A stretch of 64,000 nt of DNA from assembly GCF_051628905.1 (NCBI RefSeq), contig NZ_CP157575.1, positions 2,542,001-2,606,000 of the forward strand, written 5' to 3'. The notes beneath the pieces are model-generated. The model ran no database searches and was not told where the DNA came from. It worked only from the letters and a program-made list of their open reading frames with translations. This stretch comes from Asaia sp037151935. Lineage in GTDB: Bacteria; Pseudomonadota; Alphaproteobacteria; Acetobacterales; Acetobacteraceae. This document shows, piece after piece, positions 46,962-55,071 of this stretch; the first letter of the stretch is position 1, and the number at the start of each line of letters is the position of its first letter. A program made the position numbers and the translations under genes.

Positions 46962-48965
46962 TCAATGACGGGCTGAATACAGCGTCGTCAGGCGATCCGG
47001 GGTATTCGGGATGCGTTCGAGGTGGGGTGAGCGCAGACCGTCGTAATAGGGGATCGAAACCGTGCGGAAGTGCGAGCCGGTCTTGACCAGAAGCGTGATG
47101 GGCTTTTTGTCGGTCTTGGCAGTTTTTACGGCGTCGATCAGCCCGTCCGGCGTGAAGGCATCGCCGTTGACGGCGACGATCACGTCATGAATGGCGAGAC
47201 CGGCCTTAAAAGCAGGGCTGTCCCAGGCCACGGTGCCCAGTGAGCCGTTTTTCGGGTTGATCATCACGCCGAGCGAGAAGCGCAGGCCCAGACGGTGATA
47301 GTTCTTGCCGCTCTGTTCGCCGAAAGCATTTTCCTTGTCGGTATAGACCAGCTTGTAGCCACCGGCTTCGAGGCCGTTCAGAGGCGCGCGCTTCTGCACG
47401 GTGCTGATGCGGTCATGCAGGAACTTGGCCCAGTCATAGGGCACGACCTTGTTCAGGGTCAGAACCACGTCATCGAACGTATAGGTGCTGACAATGATGC
47501 TGCCGTCATTGGTCCCGAAAAATGCCTTGGCGAAATCATCCAGCGACTTCGTGTCATGCGAGAGCTTGCGGATCATCATGTCGGCATCGAGCCAGACCAG
47601 CTGACCCTCGACGTAATAATCTTCCGAACGCTGGAAATCGCGCCATGACAGCGGCGAGCGCTGCGCGATGATCGGGTCATTGGTCGTGTCGGCAACGGGG
47701 CGCCAGGTGCGGCCGGACTGGGCGTCATAGCTCGCAGCCATGAGAGCGAGCGAATCGAAACCCTGCTCCTTGGTGACCAGCCCCGCGCGTGCGGCTAGGA
47801 TGTTGCCCCAGAATTCGGTCTGGCCTTCATAGACCCAGAGCAGCGAGCCGCGCTGCGGGGCATTGAAGGTGGCACCGTAGAGATCGGCCGGGCGGCGATA
47901 TTTGCCGTTCCAGGAATGGGTATACTCATGCGCCAGCAGATCGCGCTGCGGGTAGGAATGCTTCCAGTCCGTGAAATAGTCTTCGCTCACGCTGTCTTCG
48001 CTGGACTGGTGATGCTCCAGACCGATGCGGCCCAGTTCGTCGGTCAGCGCCATCAAGAAGTCGTAATGCGCATAATGCTGCGAGCCGAAGGTCAGCAGCG
48101 CCTGCGTGACCAGATTGCGATGGATCTGCAGCTCGGCATCGTCATAGGCCAGATCGCCCGGTTTGTCGGCCACCATGTTGAGCGTGACAGGCACGCCACC
48201 CGGCGCGTTCAGCGCGACCTTCTTGAAATAGGCACCCGCAAAGATCGGAGAATCGACCAGCGTGTTAAAGGGCACCGTCCCGAAAGTCAGGGTGTCGCCC
48301 ACAGCAGCTCCTGTCGGACGCAACGCGGTTGCTGCCTGCCAGCCATGCGGCAGCTTGACGCTGGCCTGAACGGGAATGTCGCGTGAGTAATAACCAGCCG
48401 GATAGAGCGAGACCTCGTTCCACTGCACATTGACGATATGGGGCGTCATGACGACGCGTCCTTCATTATCGCTCACGGGCGAAAGAAGCTTGAAATCGAG
48501 ATCGATCTGCGTCTGCGCCTTTGTGACGGGCACATGGAAGGCGAACACATCCACCGGGTCACGCAGCCAGGAGAGGGGCTTGCCTGCGGAGCTGATGGTC
48601 AGGCCGCCAAGCTGGGTGATCGTGCCTTCGGGCGCGTGCCCGCCCGGAATCCACTTCGGATAAAGCAGTACCAGTTCGCCCGCTTCGCGTGCCGATTGCG
48701 GCACGGGCAGCGTCTCATGCATGGTCATGACATGATGGTCGAGATCGGTCGCATCGACGCTCAGCTTGAGCGTGCCTGGGAAAGCGACGTCCTTCGCCTG
48801 AGGCAGCGGCGAGGGAAGCGGTGCGGCTTCAGGCTGGGGCTGGGCGGCGAGCGCAGGCAGAACGCGCGCGCCGAGCAGCAGGACGGTCAGAAACGTGCCG
48901 GCGCGGAAAAGACGGATGGTCAAGCAGGGATACTCCGAAAAGGGGCTCTGGCTGAAACGGTTCAT
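46962..48965 (-). CDS. M61-family metallopeptidase with PDZ domain
   Basis: A 667-residue exported peptidase. After a signal peptide (about residues 1-41) comes an N-terminal beta domain, then the gluzincin core with HEYTHSWNGKYRRP (HExxH) and EGQTEFWG as the third ligand region. A C-terminal PDZ domain lies at about 560-660 (AGLAIHDVIVAVNGDAF). The family includes glycyl aminopeptidases. ATG at 48965 is chosen because the signal peptide begins near it; a TTG at 48995 is in frame. Confidence 0.92.
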   Translation of the reverse strand: MNRFSQSPFSEYPCLTIRLFRAGTFLTVLLLGARVLPALAAQPQPEAAPLPSPLPQAKDVAFPGTLKLSVDATDLDHHVMTMHETLPVPQSAREAGELVLLYPKWIPGGHAPEGTITQLGGLTISSAGKPLSWLRDPVDVFAFHVPVTKAQTQIDLDFKLLSPVSDNEGRVVMTPHIVNVQWNEVSLYPAGYYSRDIPVQASVKLPHGWQAATALRPTGAAVGDTLTFGTVPFNTLVDSPIFAGAYFKKVALNAPGGVPVTLNMVADKPGDLAYDDAELQIHRNLVTQALLTFGSQHYAHYDFLMALTDELGRIGLEHHQSSEDSVSEDYFTDWKHSYPQRDLLAHEYTHSWNGKYRRPADLYGATFNAPQRGSLLWVYEGQTEFWGNILAARAGLVTKEQGFDSLALMAASYDAQSGRTWRPVADTTNDPIIAQRSPLSWRDFQRSEDYYVEGQLVWLDADMMIRKLSHDTKSLDDFAKAFFGTNDGSIIVSTYTFDDVVLTLNKVVPYDWAKFLHDRISTVQKRAPLNGLEAGGYKLVYTDKENAFGEQSGKNYHRLGLRFSLGVMINPKNGSLGTVAWDSPAFKAGLAIHDVIVAVNGDAFTPDGLIDAVKTAKTDKKPITLLVKTGSHFRTVSIPYYDGLRSPHLERIPNTPDRLTTLYSARH

Positions 48966-49051
48966 TACCAAAATGGAAACGGCCTCTCGTGACAACCCAT
49001 ATTCAGGGTTTTATCGCGAGAACACGTTGGCTTTCTCGCCTTGAAGGGGTG

Positions 49052-52000
49052 TCACAGCCGGGTTACAAGGTCGAGATCGGCACCGATCGCTGCATGGTTG
49101 GTGGTGACAACCGTTTCGCTCAGAAGCCATTCGGGTCGCACCGTATCGAGGTCATAGACAGGCACCACCATGCCTTCACGCGCCGTGATGGTGAGCGCTG
49201 CCTGTTCCGCGCTTTCCGCCCCGCGCTGGATCAGCATCACGTCGCATTCCGGCAAGGCGCCCGGATTGACGCGGGTGATCAGGTTGGCGAGCTGACGCGA
49301 GACCTGACGCAGCCATTCCACCGCCGGGTCGGGTGCCAGAACCAGAACAGTATTGCCTGTCCCAAGAGCCAGCCCGACAGCGTGAAGCAAAGCAGGCCAG
49401 CTTTCGCAGGCGCAAAGCACGATGCCTTTCGGGCGCAGGCTGTAGCGATTGGTCTCGCCCGATGGGGCAGGCAGCTCGAGGCTGAGACCACACAGCCCAT
49501 GAGCGATGACAGCGCGCACCTTGCGGGCCGAGGGTGGGTCGCGCGGTTCGAGAAAAGCCAGAAACGCCCGCGCTGCCGAAGGTACAGCCGCCTCTGTTTC
49601 GGGGGCGAGCGGGCAGGGCGCGCCATGCATCAACCGGGGCATGAAAAGCGGACCGCCCAGCTTCGGCCCCGAGCCCGAGAGGCCGCGACCGCCGAAAGGC
49701 TGCATGCCCACGCTCGCCCCGATAATCGAGCGATTGACATAGATATTTCCCGCCCGGCTGCGGGCTGTAGCGCGGTCGAGCGTCTCGCGCAAACGGCTCT
49801 GCACGCCAAAAGTCAGCGCGTAGCCGGTTGCATTTAAGGCATCGACCACGCCGTCGAGTTCGTGGCGGGCATAGCGCCTGACATGCAGCACAGGGCCGAA
49901 CACCTCGAGACCGATATCGGCCACGCGCCCAATTTCGATCAGGGTGGGCGCGACGAAATGACCGCTCAGCGTTTCAGCCTGCAAATCCGGTTGCCAGACC
50001 CGGTAGCCCGCGCGTCTCATGCGGTCGATATGCGCTTCGATGCGGGTGCGGGCACCCGCCGAGATGACCGGCCCCATATCGCAGCGGAGCTGATCGGGCG
50101 CGCCGACATAGCGTGCGCTGATGGCAGCCTGAAGTGCCTCCAGCAGCGCATCGGCGCCTTCTTCCTGCACCAGAAGCACGCGAAGAGAGGCGCTGCGCTG
50201 CCCCGCACTGTCGAAAGCCGAAACCAGGATATCGGGAATGACCTGCTGGGGTGACACGGTGCTGTCGACCAGCATGGCATTCTGCCCGCTCGTATCGGCC
50301 AGAAGCGGCACGGGCTGGCCGGTGCGCCCGGTGCGTCCAAGCAATTCGCGACTGATCGTCTTGGCCACAGCGGTCGAGCCGGTAAAGAGTACGCCGTCTA
50401 TGCGGGAGTCGGCAACGAGAGAGGCGCCGACATTGCCTTCGCCCGGCAGAAGCTGGAGCGCCCGTGGCGGCAAACCCGTTTGCAGAAACAAGCCGACGGC
50501 ATGCGCGGCGATCAGCGGTGTTTCTTCCGCCGGTTTGGCAATCACGACGTTGCCTGCGGCCAGAGCAGCCGCAATCTGCCCGGTGAAACTCGCCAGAGGA
50601 AAATTCCAGGGGCTGATGCACAGTATCGTGCCGAGCGGAGCGCCGATAAGGCTCCGTTCGGACAGGCTGCGAAGCTGCGCGGCGTAATAGCGCAGATAAT
50701 CCACGGCCTCGCGCAGTTCGTCAGCGGCATTGGCAATCGTTTTGCCCGCTTCGCGAATGAGGAGGCTCAGAAGCGCTGTCTGGTCCTGCTCCAATGCTTC
50801 TGCCATGCGGTCGAGACAGGCAGCACGCTCTTCCGCCTCGGTGCGGCGCCAGATCTGATCCGTCTCGGCGGCGTTCAGCGCCGCGTCGATATCGCGAGGC
50901 CGGGCATAAAGCGCAATACCGATGCGATCGGTATGAATTGCCGGGTTGATGACCGTATGGGGCCGTCCTTCGGCCCGTGGCATGGTCGGGCCAATGGGCA
51001 CGGCCTGAACGCTGCGTGTCGTCTCGGGCAGTGTTGTGGCGAGTTGAGTCAGGGTGACATCGTCTGCAAGGTCGGGAGCGACGGCGCTTTGCCGCTCCGG
51101 CAGGGTCAGATCGCAGGGTAGGGGGATATCGGCATTTGGCATGCCGCGCGGCAGAACGACGCGCGCCTGAGCGACCGGATCGGCAATCAGAGCATCGAGC
51201 GTGACGAGCCTGTCATGGGCCTGATTGAGAAAAGACGAGGCGGCGCCCGCCTCGATCAACCGGCGGACGAGGAAGGAGGCAAGGCGGATATCGGGACCGA
51301 TAGGGGTCAGGATACGACAGGCAATGCCTGCCTGACGGGGCTGCGCCAGCGGTGCGAAAAGCGTCTCGCCCATGCCGTGCCGACACCCGAATTCGTACAG
51401 CCCCGGTGTCCACGGCCCAGCGATGGTCTGGATGGTGGCGATGCTGCGCGCATTATGGGTGGCGAATTGCGGATAAAGCGCCGCAGGCGCCTCAATTGCC
51501 CTTCTGGCGCAGGCGATATAGCTGACATCGCTATGGCATTTGCGGGTGAAGACCGGATAGTCCCGCACCATCTGCGCCTGACTCCGCCGGATTTCGTGGT
51601 CCCAATAGGCGCCCTTGACCAGTCTCAGCAGCACGCGTCGCCCTGTTTCGGTGCCGAGGGCGATGAGGTGCTCGATGACCGGCAGCGCGCGCTTGTCATA
51701 GGCCTGCACGGTGAAGCCGAGCCCGTTCCAGCTTTCCAGCTCGGGCAGGCGACAGAGCGCGTCGAACAGGTCGAGGCTGAGATCGAGCGTCTCGCTGGTT
51801 TCGGCATCGATGATCAGGAGAATATTGGCGGCCTTGGCCCGCGATGCGAGGGTCGCGAGAAAAGGCAGCAACCCGCTCATGACCTGCGCGGTCTGGGACC
51901 GCTCGAAACGGGGATGCAGCGAGGAGAGCCTGAGCGAGAGCGACGGGCGCTCGTAAAGGGTCTGGCCGCGCCCATGGCGGCCCAGCGTTTCGACCATGGA

Positions 52001-52663
52001 CAGCGCCTCATGGCGGGCCTGATCGGCCTCTTCTGCCGTGCGCGCCGTTTCACGCAAAGGCGCATAGGCGAGCGAGAAACCATCCTGCTCGGCTTTGCGA
52101 CTGCGCCTCAACCCCTGGGCGAGCGTGTCGGCCAGCACGAACTGGCTGCCCATCATGGTAATGGCGCGCTCGACCCCATGGCGGATGAAAGGCGCGCCGC
52201 TTCTCATGGCAAGGCTGCGTAATCCCCCCGTCAGGGCATGAAGGCGCGACGAGGTGGACATGGCCCAGCTTGCGGCGTTGAGGAAAAAGGGGTGGTCGTG
52301 TCCGCTCTGTTGCAGCCAGGCGCCCTGGCCGATCTGGTCGCGAATCAGCGCATCGCGTGTCGCGGCATCGGGGATGCGCAGCAGGCTGGCCGCCAAGGTA
52401 AGCAAGGCCTTTCCCTCTGAAGAGGTCAGAGGGAAGGCCTGCACCATGGTTTCGACCCCCTTCGTCCTGGCGGTTTCGCGTAGGCGGGTGGCAAGAAAAC
52501 GGGCCTGCCGGTCGATCTGTTCCAGAAACGGCTCACCGAGCGTCGCACTGACCAGCAAGGCGGCAAGCGCCTCCGCCTCTGGCAGGCGGGAAGACCGGAG
52601 AACGGCCTCACGCGAAGGCGACAGCGTTGCCATGGCAGGCAGGAAGCTGGAAAACGGTGTCAT
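49052..52663 (-). CDS. putA: PutA-type protein (proline dehydrogenase / P5C dehydrogenase fold) with altered active sites
   Basis: A 1203-residue homologue of bifunctional PutA, lacking the ribbon-helix-helix DNA-binding domain of E. coli. The PRODH barrel (about 200-490) and ALDH domain (about 550-1000) are recognisable, including LVKGAYWDHEIRRSQ, FATHNARS, HGMGETLF, CISPWNFPLASFTG and LEVFGPVLHV. Against E. coli PutA (recalled) PRODH reads Arg245 for Lys329 and Leu452 for Tyr540, though Asp370 and both Args of LVRRL are kept. In the ALDH half the catalytic Cys of GQRCSALR is Ser824 (codon 50192-50194) and the Glu of AETGG is Asp790. Activity of both halves is therefore doubtful. The gene is intact with normal codon use. 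Confidence 0.9.
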   Translation of the reverse strand: MTPFSSFLPAMATLSPSREAVLRSSRLPEAEALAALLVSATLGEPFLEQIDRQARFLATRLRETARTKGVETMVQAFPLTSSEGKALLTLAASLLRIPDAATRDALIRDQIGQGAWLQQSGHDHPFFLNAASWAMSTSSRLHALTGGLRSLAMRSGAPFIRHGVERAITMMGSQFVLADTLAQGLRRSRKAEQDGFSLAYAPLRETARTAEEADQARHEALSMVETLGRHGRGQTLYERPSLSLRLSSLHPRFERSQTAQVMSGLLPFLATLASRAKAANILLIIDAETSETLDLSLDLFDALCRLPELESWNGLGFTVQAYDKRALPVIEHLIALGTETGRRVLLRLVKGAYWDHEIRRSQAQMVRDYPVFTRKCHSDVSYIACARRAIEAPAALYPQFATHNARSIATIQTIAGPWTPGLYEFGCRHGMGETLFAPLAQPRQAGIACRILTPIGPDIRLASFLVRRLIEAGAASSFLNQAHDRLVTLDALIADPVAQARVVLPRGMPNADIPLPCDLTLPERQSAVAPDLADDVTLTQLATTLPETTRSVQAVPIGPTMPRAEGRPHTVINPAIHTDRIGIALYARPRDIDAALNAAETDQIWRRTEAEERAACLDRMAEALEQDQTALLSLLIREAGKTIANAADELREAVDYLRYYAAQLRSLSERSLIGAPLGTILCISPWNFPLASFTGQIAAALAAGNVVIAKPAEETPLIAAHAVGLFLQTGLPPRALQLLPGEGNVGASLVADSRIDGVLFTGSTAVAKTISRELLGRTGRTGQPVPLLADTSGQNAMLVDSTVSPQQVIPDILVSAFDSAGQRSASLRVLLVQEEGADALLEALQAAISARYVGAPDQLRCDMGPVISAGARTRIEAHIDRMRRAGYRVWQPDLQAETLSGHFVAPTLIEIGRVADIGLEVFGPVLHVRRYARHELDGVVDALNATGYALTFGVQSRLRETLDRATARSRAGNIYVNRSIIGASVGMQPFGGRGLSGSGPKLGGPLFMPRLMHGAPCPLAPETEAAVPSAARAFLAFLEPRDPPSARKVRAVIAHGLCGLSLELPAPSGETNRYSLRPKGIVLCACESWPALLHAVGLALGTGNTVLVLAPDPAVEWLRQVSRQLANLITRVNPGALPECDVMLIQRGAESAEQAALTITAREGMVVPVYDLDTVRPEWLLSETVVTTNHAAIGADLDLVTRL

Positions 52664-52812
52664 GCTGTCTCAGTCACGCAGGAACCTAAAAAGACAGATT
52701 AGGCTAGCGTTCGGGATGCGGAAACCCTCCGCCAGTCTGCGGGCCTTAAAGTCTGTTTCATACGGGGCAGAGCAAGGCGGGATCAGAATGGCTCAGCCTG
52801 AGGCAGGAACGA

Positions 52813-52838
52813 AAAAAGGGGCCCTGCAGCCCCTTTTT
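52813..52838 (-). terminator. Intrinsic terminator after the monooxygenase-like gene
   Basis: Stem AAAAAGGGGC / GCCCCTTTTT with a CCTGCA loop, 49 bases past the stop of the 52887-53189 gene; minus-strand U-tract follows. Confidence 0.88.
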
Positions 52839-52886
52839 CCCAAGTGGACGATGTCTGCTTGTTCGCACAGTCAGATGGGTCGCAGT

Positions 52887-53189
52887 TTAGGGATGCTGGC
52901 GCGTGAAGAAGCGTACATTGCGCTCTTCGATCTTGAGGTCGCGCAGGGCAGCAGCAAATTTCTCGAAATGGGGAGTCTTGAGGTGGGCGTCGAAAGCCGG
53001 GCGGCCCGTATAGACTTCGTGCAGGACGATAATGTCCGAAGCGTCCTGCTGGGTCAGCACGTCGAAGGTCAGGCAGCCTTCTTCATCCGCCAGCGAGCGA
53101 TCGCTGTCGTAACGGCAGATTTCCAGGAATGCGTCGAAGCTCTCGGCGGGAGCAGCAAACTCTGCGATGACCGTGAAATGCTGTGACAT
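52887..53189 (-). CDS. Antibiotic-biosynthesis-monooxygenase domain protein
   Basis: A 100-residue ABM/YgiN-like protein, a ferredoxin-like small fold (FTVIAEFAAPAESFDAFLE, FDVLTQQDASDIIVLHEVY). Such proteins are often quinol monooxygenases or heme-handling proteins. ATG at 53189 follows AAGGGA. It diverges from the glycine riboswitch. Confidence 0.88.
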   Translation of the reverse strand: MSQHFTVIAEFAAPAESFDAFLEICRYDSDRSLADEEGCLTFDVLTQQDASDIIVLHEVYTGRPAFDAHLKTPHFEKFAAALRDLKIEERNVRFFTRQHP

Positions 53190-53254
53190 GACTTGAAATC
53201 CCTTTCGTTTACAGAATTGACTTTTCAGCCCTAATTCTGCGAAGAGTAAACACC

Positions 53255-53425
53255 GATTCACGGGAGAGACCGGACACTTTTTCCGGCGCCGAAGGAGCAA
53301 CCGCCCCGGAAACTCTCAGGCAAAAGGACCGCGATCGGCTGGAACTTCTGGAGAGAGGCATCCCTGTGGGGTGTCCGCCGACGGGATAGCGATCTCAGGC
53401 AAAGGCGACAGAAGGGGCGACGATT
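53255..53425 (+). promoter_or_regulatory. Tandem glycine riboswitch upstream of gcvT
   Basis: Two glycine aptamers in tandem. Aptamer I (about 53255-53335) has CGGGAGAGACCGG, GCGCCGAAGGAGCAACCGCC and AAACTCTCAGGCAAAAGGAC; aptamer II (about 53339-53420) has TTCTGGAGAGAGGC, CCGCCGACGGGATAGC and CTCAGGCAAAGGCGACAGA. The gcvT ATG is 35 bases further. This class normally turns on glycine cleavage when glycine is plentiful, which matches the genes below it. Confidence 0.96.
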
Positions 53426-53459
53426 TTTCTCGTTTCCTGCTTCCGGGGGATTCTGCCCT

Positions 53460-54593
53460 ATGTCCGACGCGCTTCTTTTCACGCCGCTGAACGCCCTCCA
53501 TCTCGAACTGGGTGCCCGTATGGTGCCGTTCGCGGGCTATTCCATGCCCCTGCAATATCCTGCCGGGCTTATGGCCGAGCATCTGCATACGCGCGGCAAG
53601 GCCGGGCTGTTCGACGTGTCCCATATGGGTCAGCTGCGTGTCACATCGCGCACAGCCACGCTCGAAGACGCCGCTCTGGCGCTGGAATCCCTCATCCCTG
53701 TCGATCTGGCCGGGCTCGGCACCAACCGCCAGCGTTACGGCTTCCTGACAAATGAGAAGGGCGGCATTCGCGACGATCTGATGGTCGCTAATATGGGCGA
53801 CTGGCTGTTCGTGGTCGTCAATGCCTCCTGCAAGGCAGCCGATACGGCCCTGATGCAGGAAGCGCTCGGTGACCGCATCGTGATCGAGACTCTGGCCGAC
53901 CGTGCGCTTCTCGCTCTGCAAGGTCCTGAGGCCGTTCATGTTCTGGCCGATCTCTGCCCCGAAGCCGCGTCGATGCGTTTCATGGATGCGATCGAGGCCG
54001 ATGTGGATGGCGTGCGCTGCACAGTCACGCGTTCGGGCTATACTGGCGAAGACGGTTTCGAAATCGGTATTCCGGCCGAGCATGCGGAGCAGATCGCCCG
54101 TGCCCTTCTGGCCGATGAGCGCGTATTGCCGATCGGGCTTGGCGCGCGAGACAGTCTGCGCCTGGAATCGGGTCTGTGTCTTTACGGCAATGATCTCGAC
54201 GAAACCACAACCCCGGTCGAGGCAGCGCTCACCTGGGCCATGCAGAAGAGCCGTCGTGAGGGCGGTGCTCGCGCAGGTGGCTATCCGGGCGCGGATATCA
54301 TCATGGCACAGGCCCGCGATGGCGTGTCGCGCCTGCGCGTCGGTCTGGCTGCCGAAGGCCGTGCCCCTGTGCGTGGCGGCACCGAGCTTTTTGCCGATGC
54401 TGAAGGCAAACAGAAGGTCGGCGTGGTCACTTCTGGTGCCTTTGGCCCCAGCGTGAACGCTCCTGTCGCCATGGGCTATGTGGCCACCGCCCATGCCGCT
54501 ATCGGCACTGTTCTTTACGGCGCGCTGCGCGGCAAGTTCGTGCCGGTTCAGGTGCGCGCCCTGCCTTTCGTTCCTCCCGGTTTCAAACGCTGA
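53460..54593 (+). CDS. gcvT: Aminomethyltransferase (glycine cleavage T protein)
   Basis: A 377-residue T protein transferring the methylene group to tetrahydrofolate. It starts LFTPLNALHLELGARMVPF and has SGYTGEDGFEI and GARDSLRLESGLCLYGNDL. It is the first gene after the tandem glycine riboswitch; gcvH follows 28 bases later. Confidence 0.96.
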   Translation: MSDALLFTPLNALHLELGARMVPFAGYSMPLQYPAGLMAEHLHTRGKAGLFDVSHMGQLRVTSRTATLEDAALALESLIPVDLAGLGTNRQRYGFLTNEKGGIRDDLMVANMGDWLFVVVNASCKAADTALMQEALGDRIVIETLADRALLALQGPEAVHVLADLCPEAASMRFMDAIEADVDGVRCTVTRSGYTGEDGFEIGIPAEHAEQIARALLADERVLPIGLGARDSLRLESGLCLYGNDLDETTTPVEAALTWAMQKSRREGGARAGGYPGADIIMAQARDGVSRLRVGLAAEGRAPVRGGTELFADAEGKQKVGVVTSGAFGPSVNAPVAMGYVATAHAAIGTVLYGALRGKFVPVQVRALPFVPPGFKR

Positions 54594-54621
54594 AAACCAT
54601 CTCACAGAGAAAGAATTCGTC

Positions 54622-54987
54622 ATGAGCACCACCTATTACACCCCGTCCCATGAATGGATCCGTCTCGAAGGCGAGATCGCGACTGTCGGCATCACCGGGC
54701 ACGCCGCCGAAGAGCTGGGCGAGCTGGTTTTTGTCGAAGCCAAGGACGAGGGCACCGAAGTCGCTCAGGGCGATGCCGCTGCCGTGGTCGAATCCGTCAA
54801 GGCCGCTTCGGACATCTATGCGCCGGTGAGCGGCGTTCTGGCCGGGTTCAACACCCGCCTGAGCGACGAGCCGACGCTGGTCGGTGGCGACCCGGAAGGC
54901 GAAGGCTGGATCTTCAAGCTGCGCGTGACCGATTCCGCCCAGCTCGAAGCCCTGCTCGATGCCGAGGCGTACAAGGCCTCTCTCTGA
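54622..54987 (+). CDS. gcvH: Glycine cleavage H protein
   Basis: A 121-residue lipoyl carrier. The modified Lys is in VVESVKAASDIYAPVSG and HEWIRLEGEIATVGIT is the usual N-terminal motif. ATG at 54622 follows AGAGAAAG. A terminator-like hairpin lies between it and gcvP. Confidence 0.97.
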   Translation: MSTTYYTPSHEWIRLEGEIATVGITGHAAEELGELVFVEAKDEGTEVAQGDAAAVVESVKAASDIYAPVSGVLAGFNTRLSDEPTLVGGDPEGEGWIFKLRVTDSAQLEALLDAEAYKASL

Positions 54988-54997
54988 ACTGACCGAC

Positions 54998-55027
54998 AAA
55001 GGCGGCGCATTGTGCCGCCTTTGTTTT
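54998..55027 (+). terminator. Hairpin with T-tract between gcvH and gcvP
   Basis: Stem AAAGGCGGC / GCCGCCTTT with a loop GCATTGT, followed by GTTTTTT. It looks like a full intrinsic terminator inside the gcv cluster, 45 bases before gcvP. Confidence 0.8.
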
Positions 55028-55071
55028 TTCACCCGTGACCGCCCCCGTTCCCGACGAGGATTTGCCGAGAC

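Noticed and set aside
52254..53186. Plus-strand frame spanning the putA start and the monooxygenase gene
   Set aside because: It covers two supported minus-strand genes and a terminator, and has no recognisable domain.
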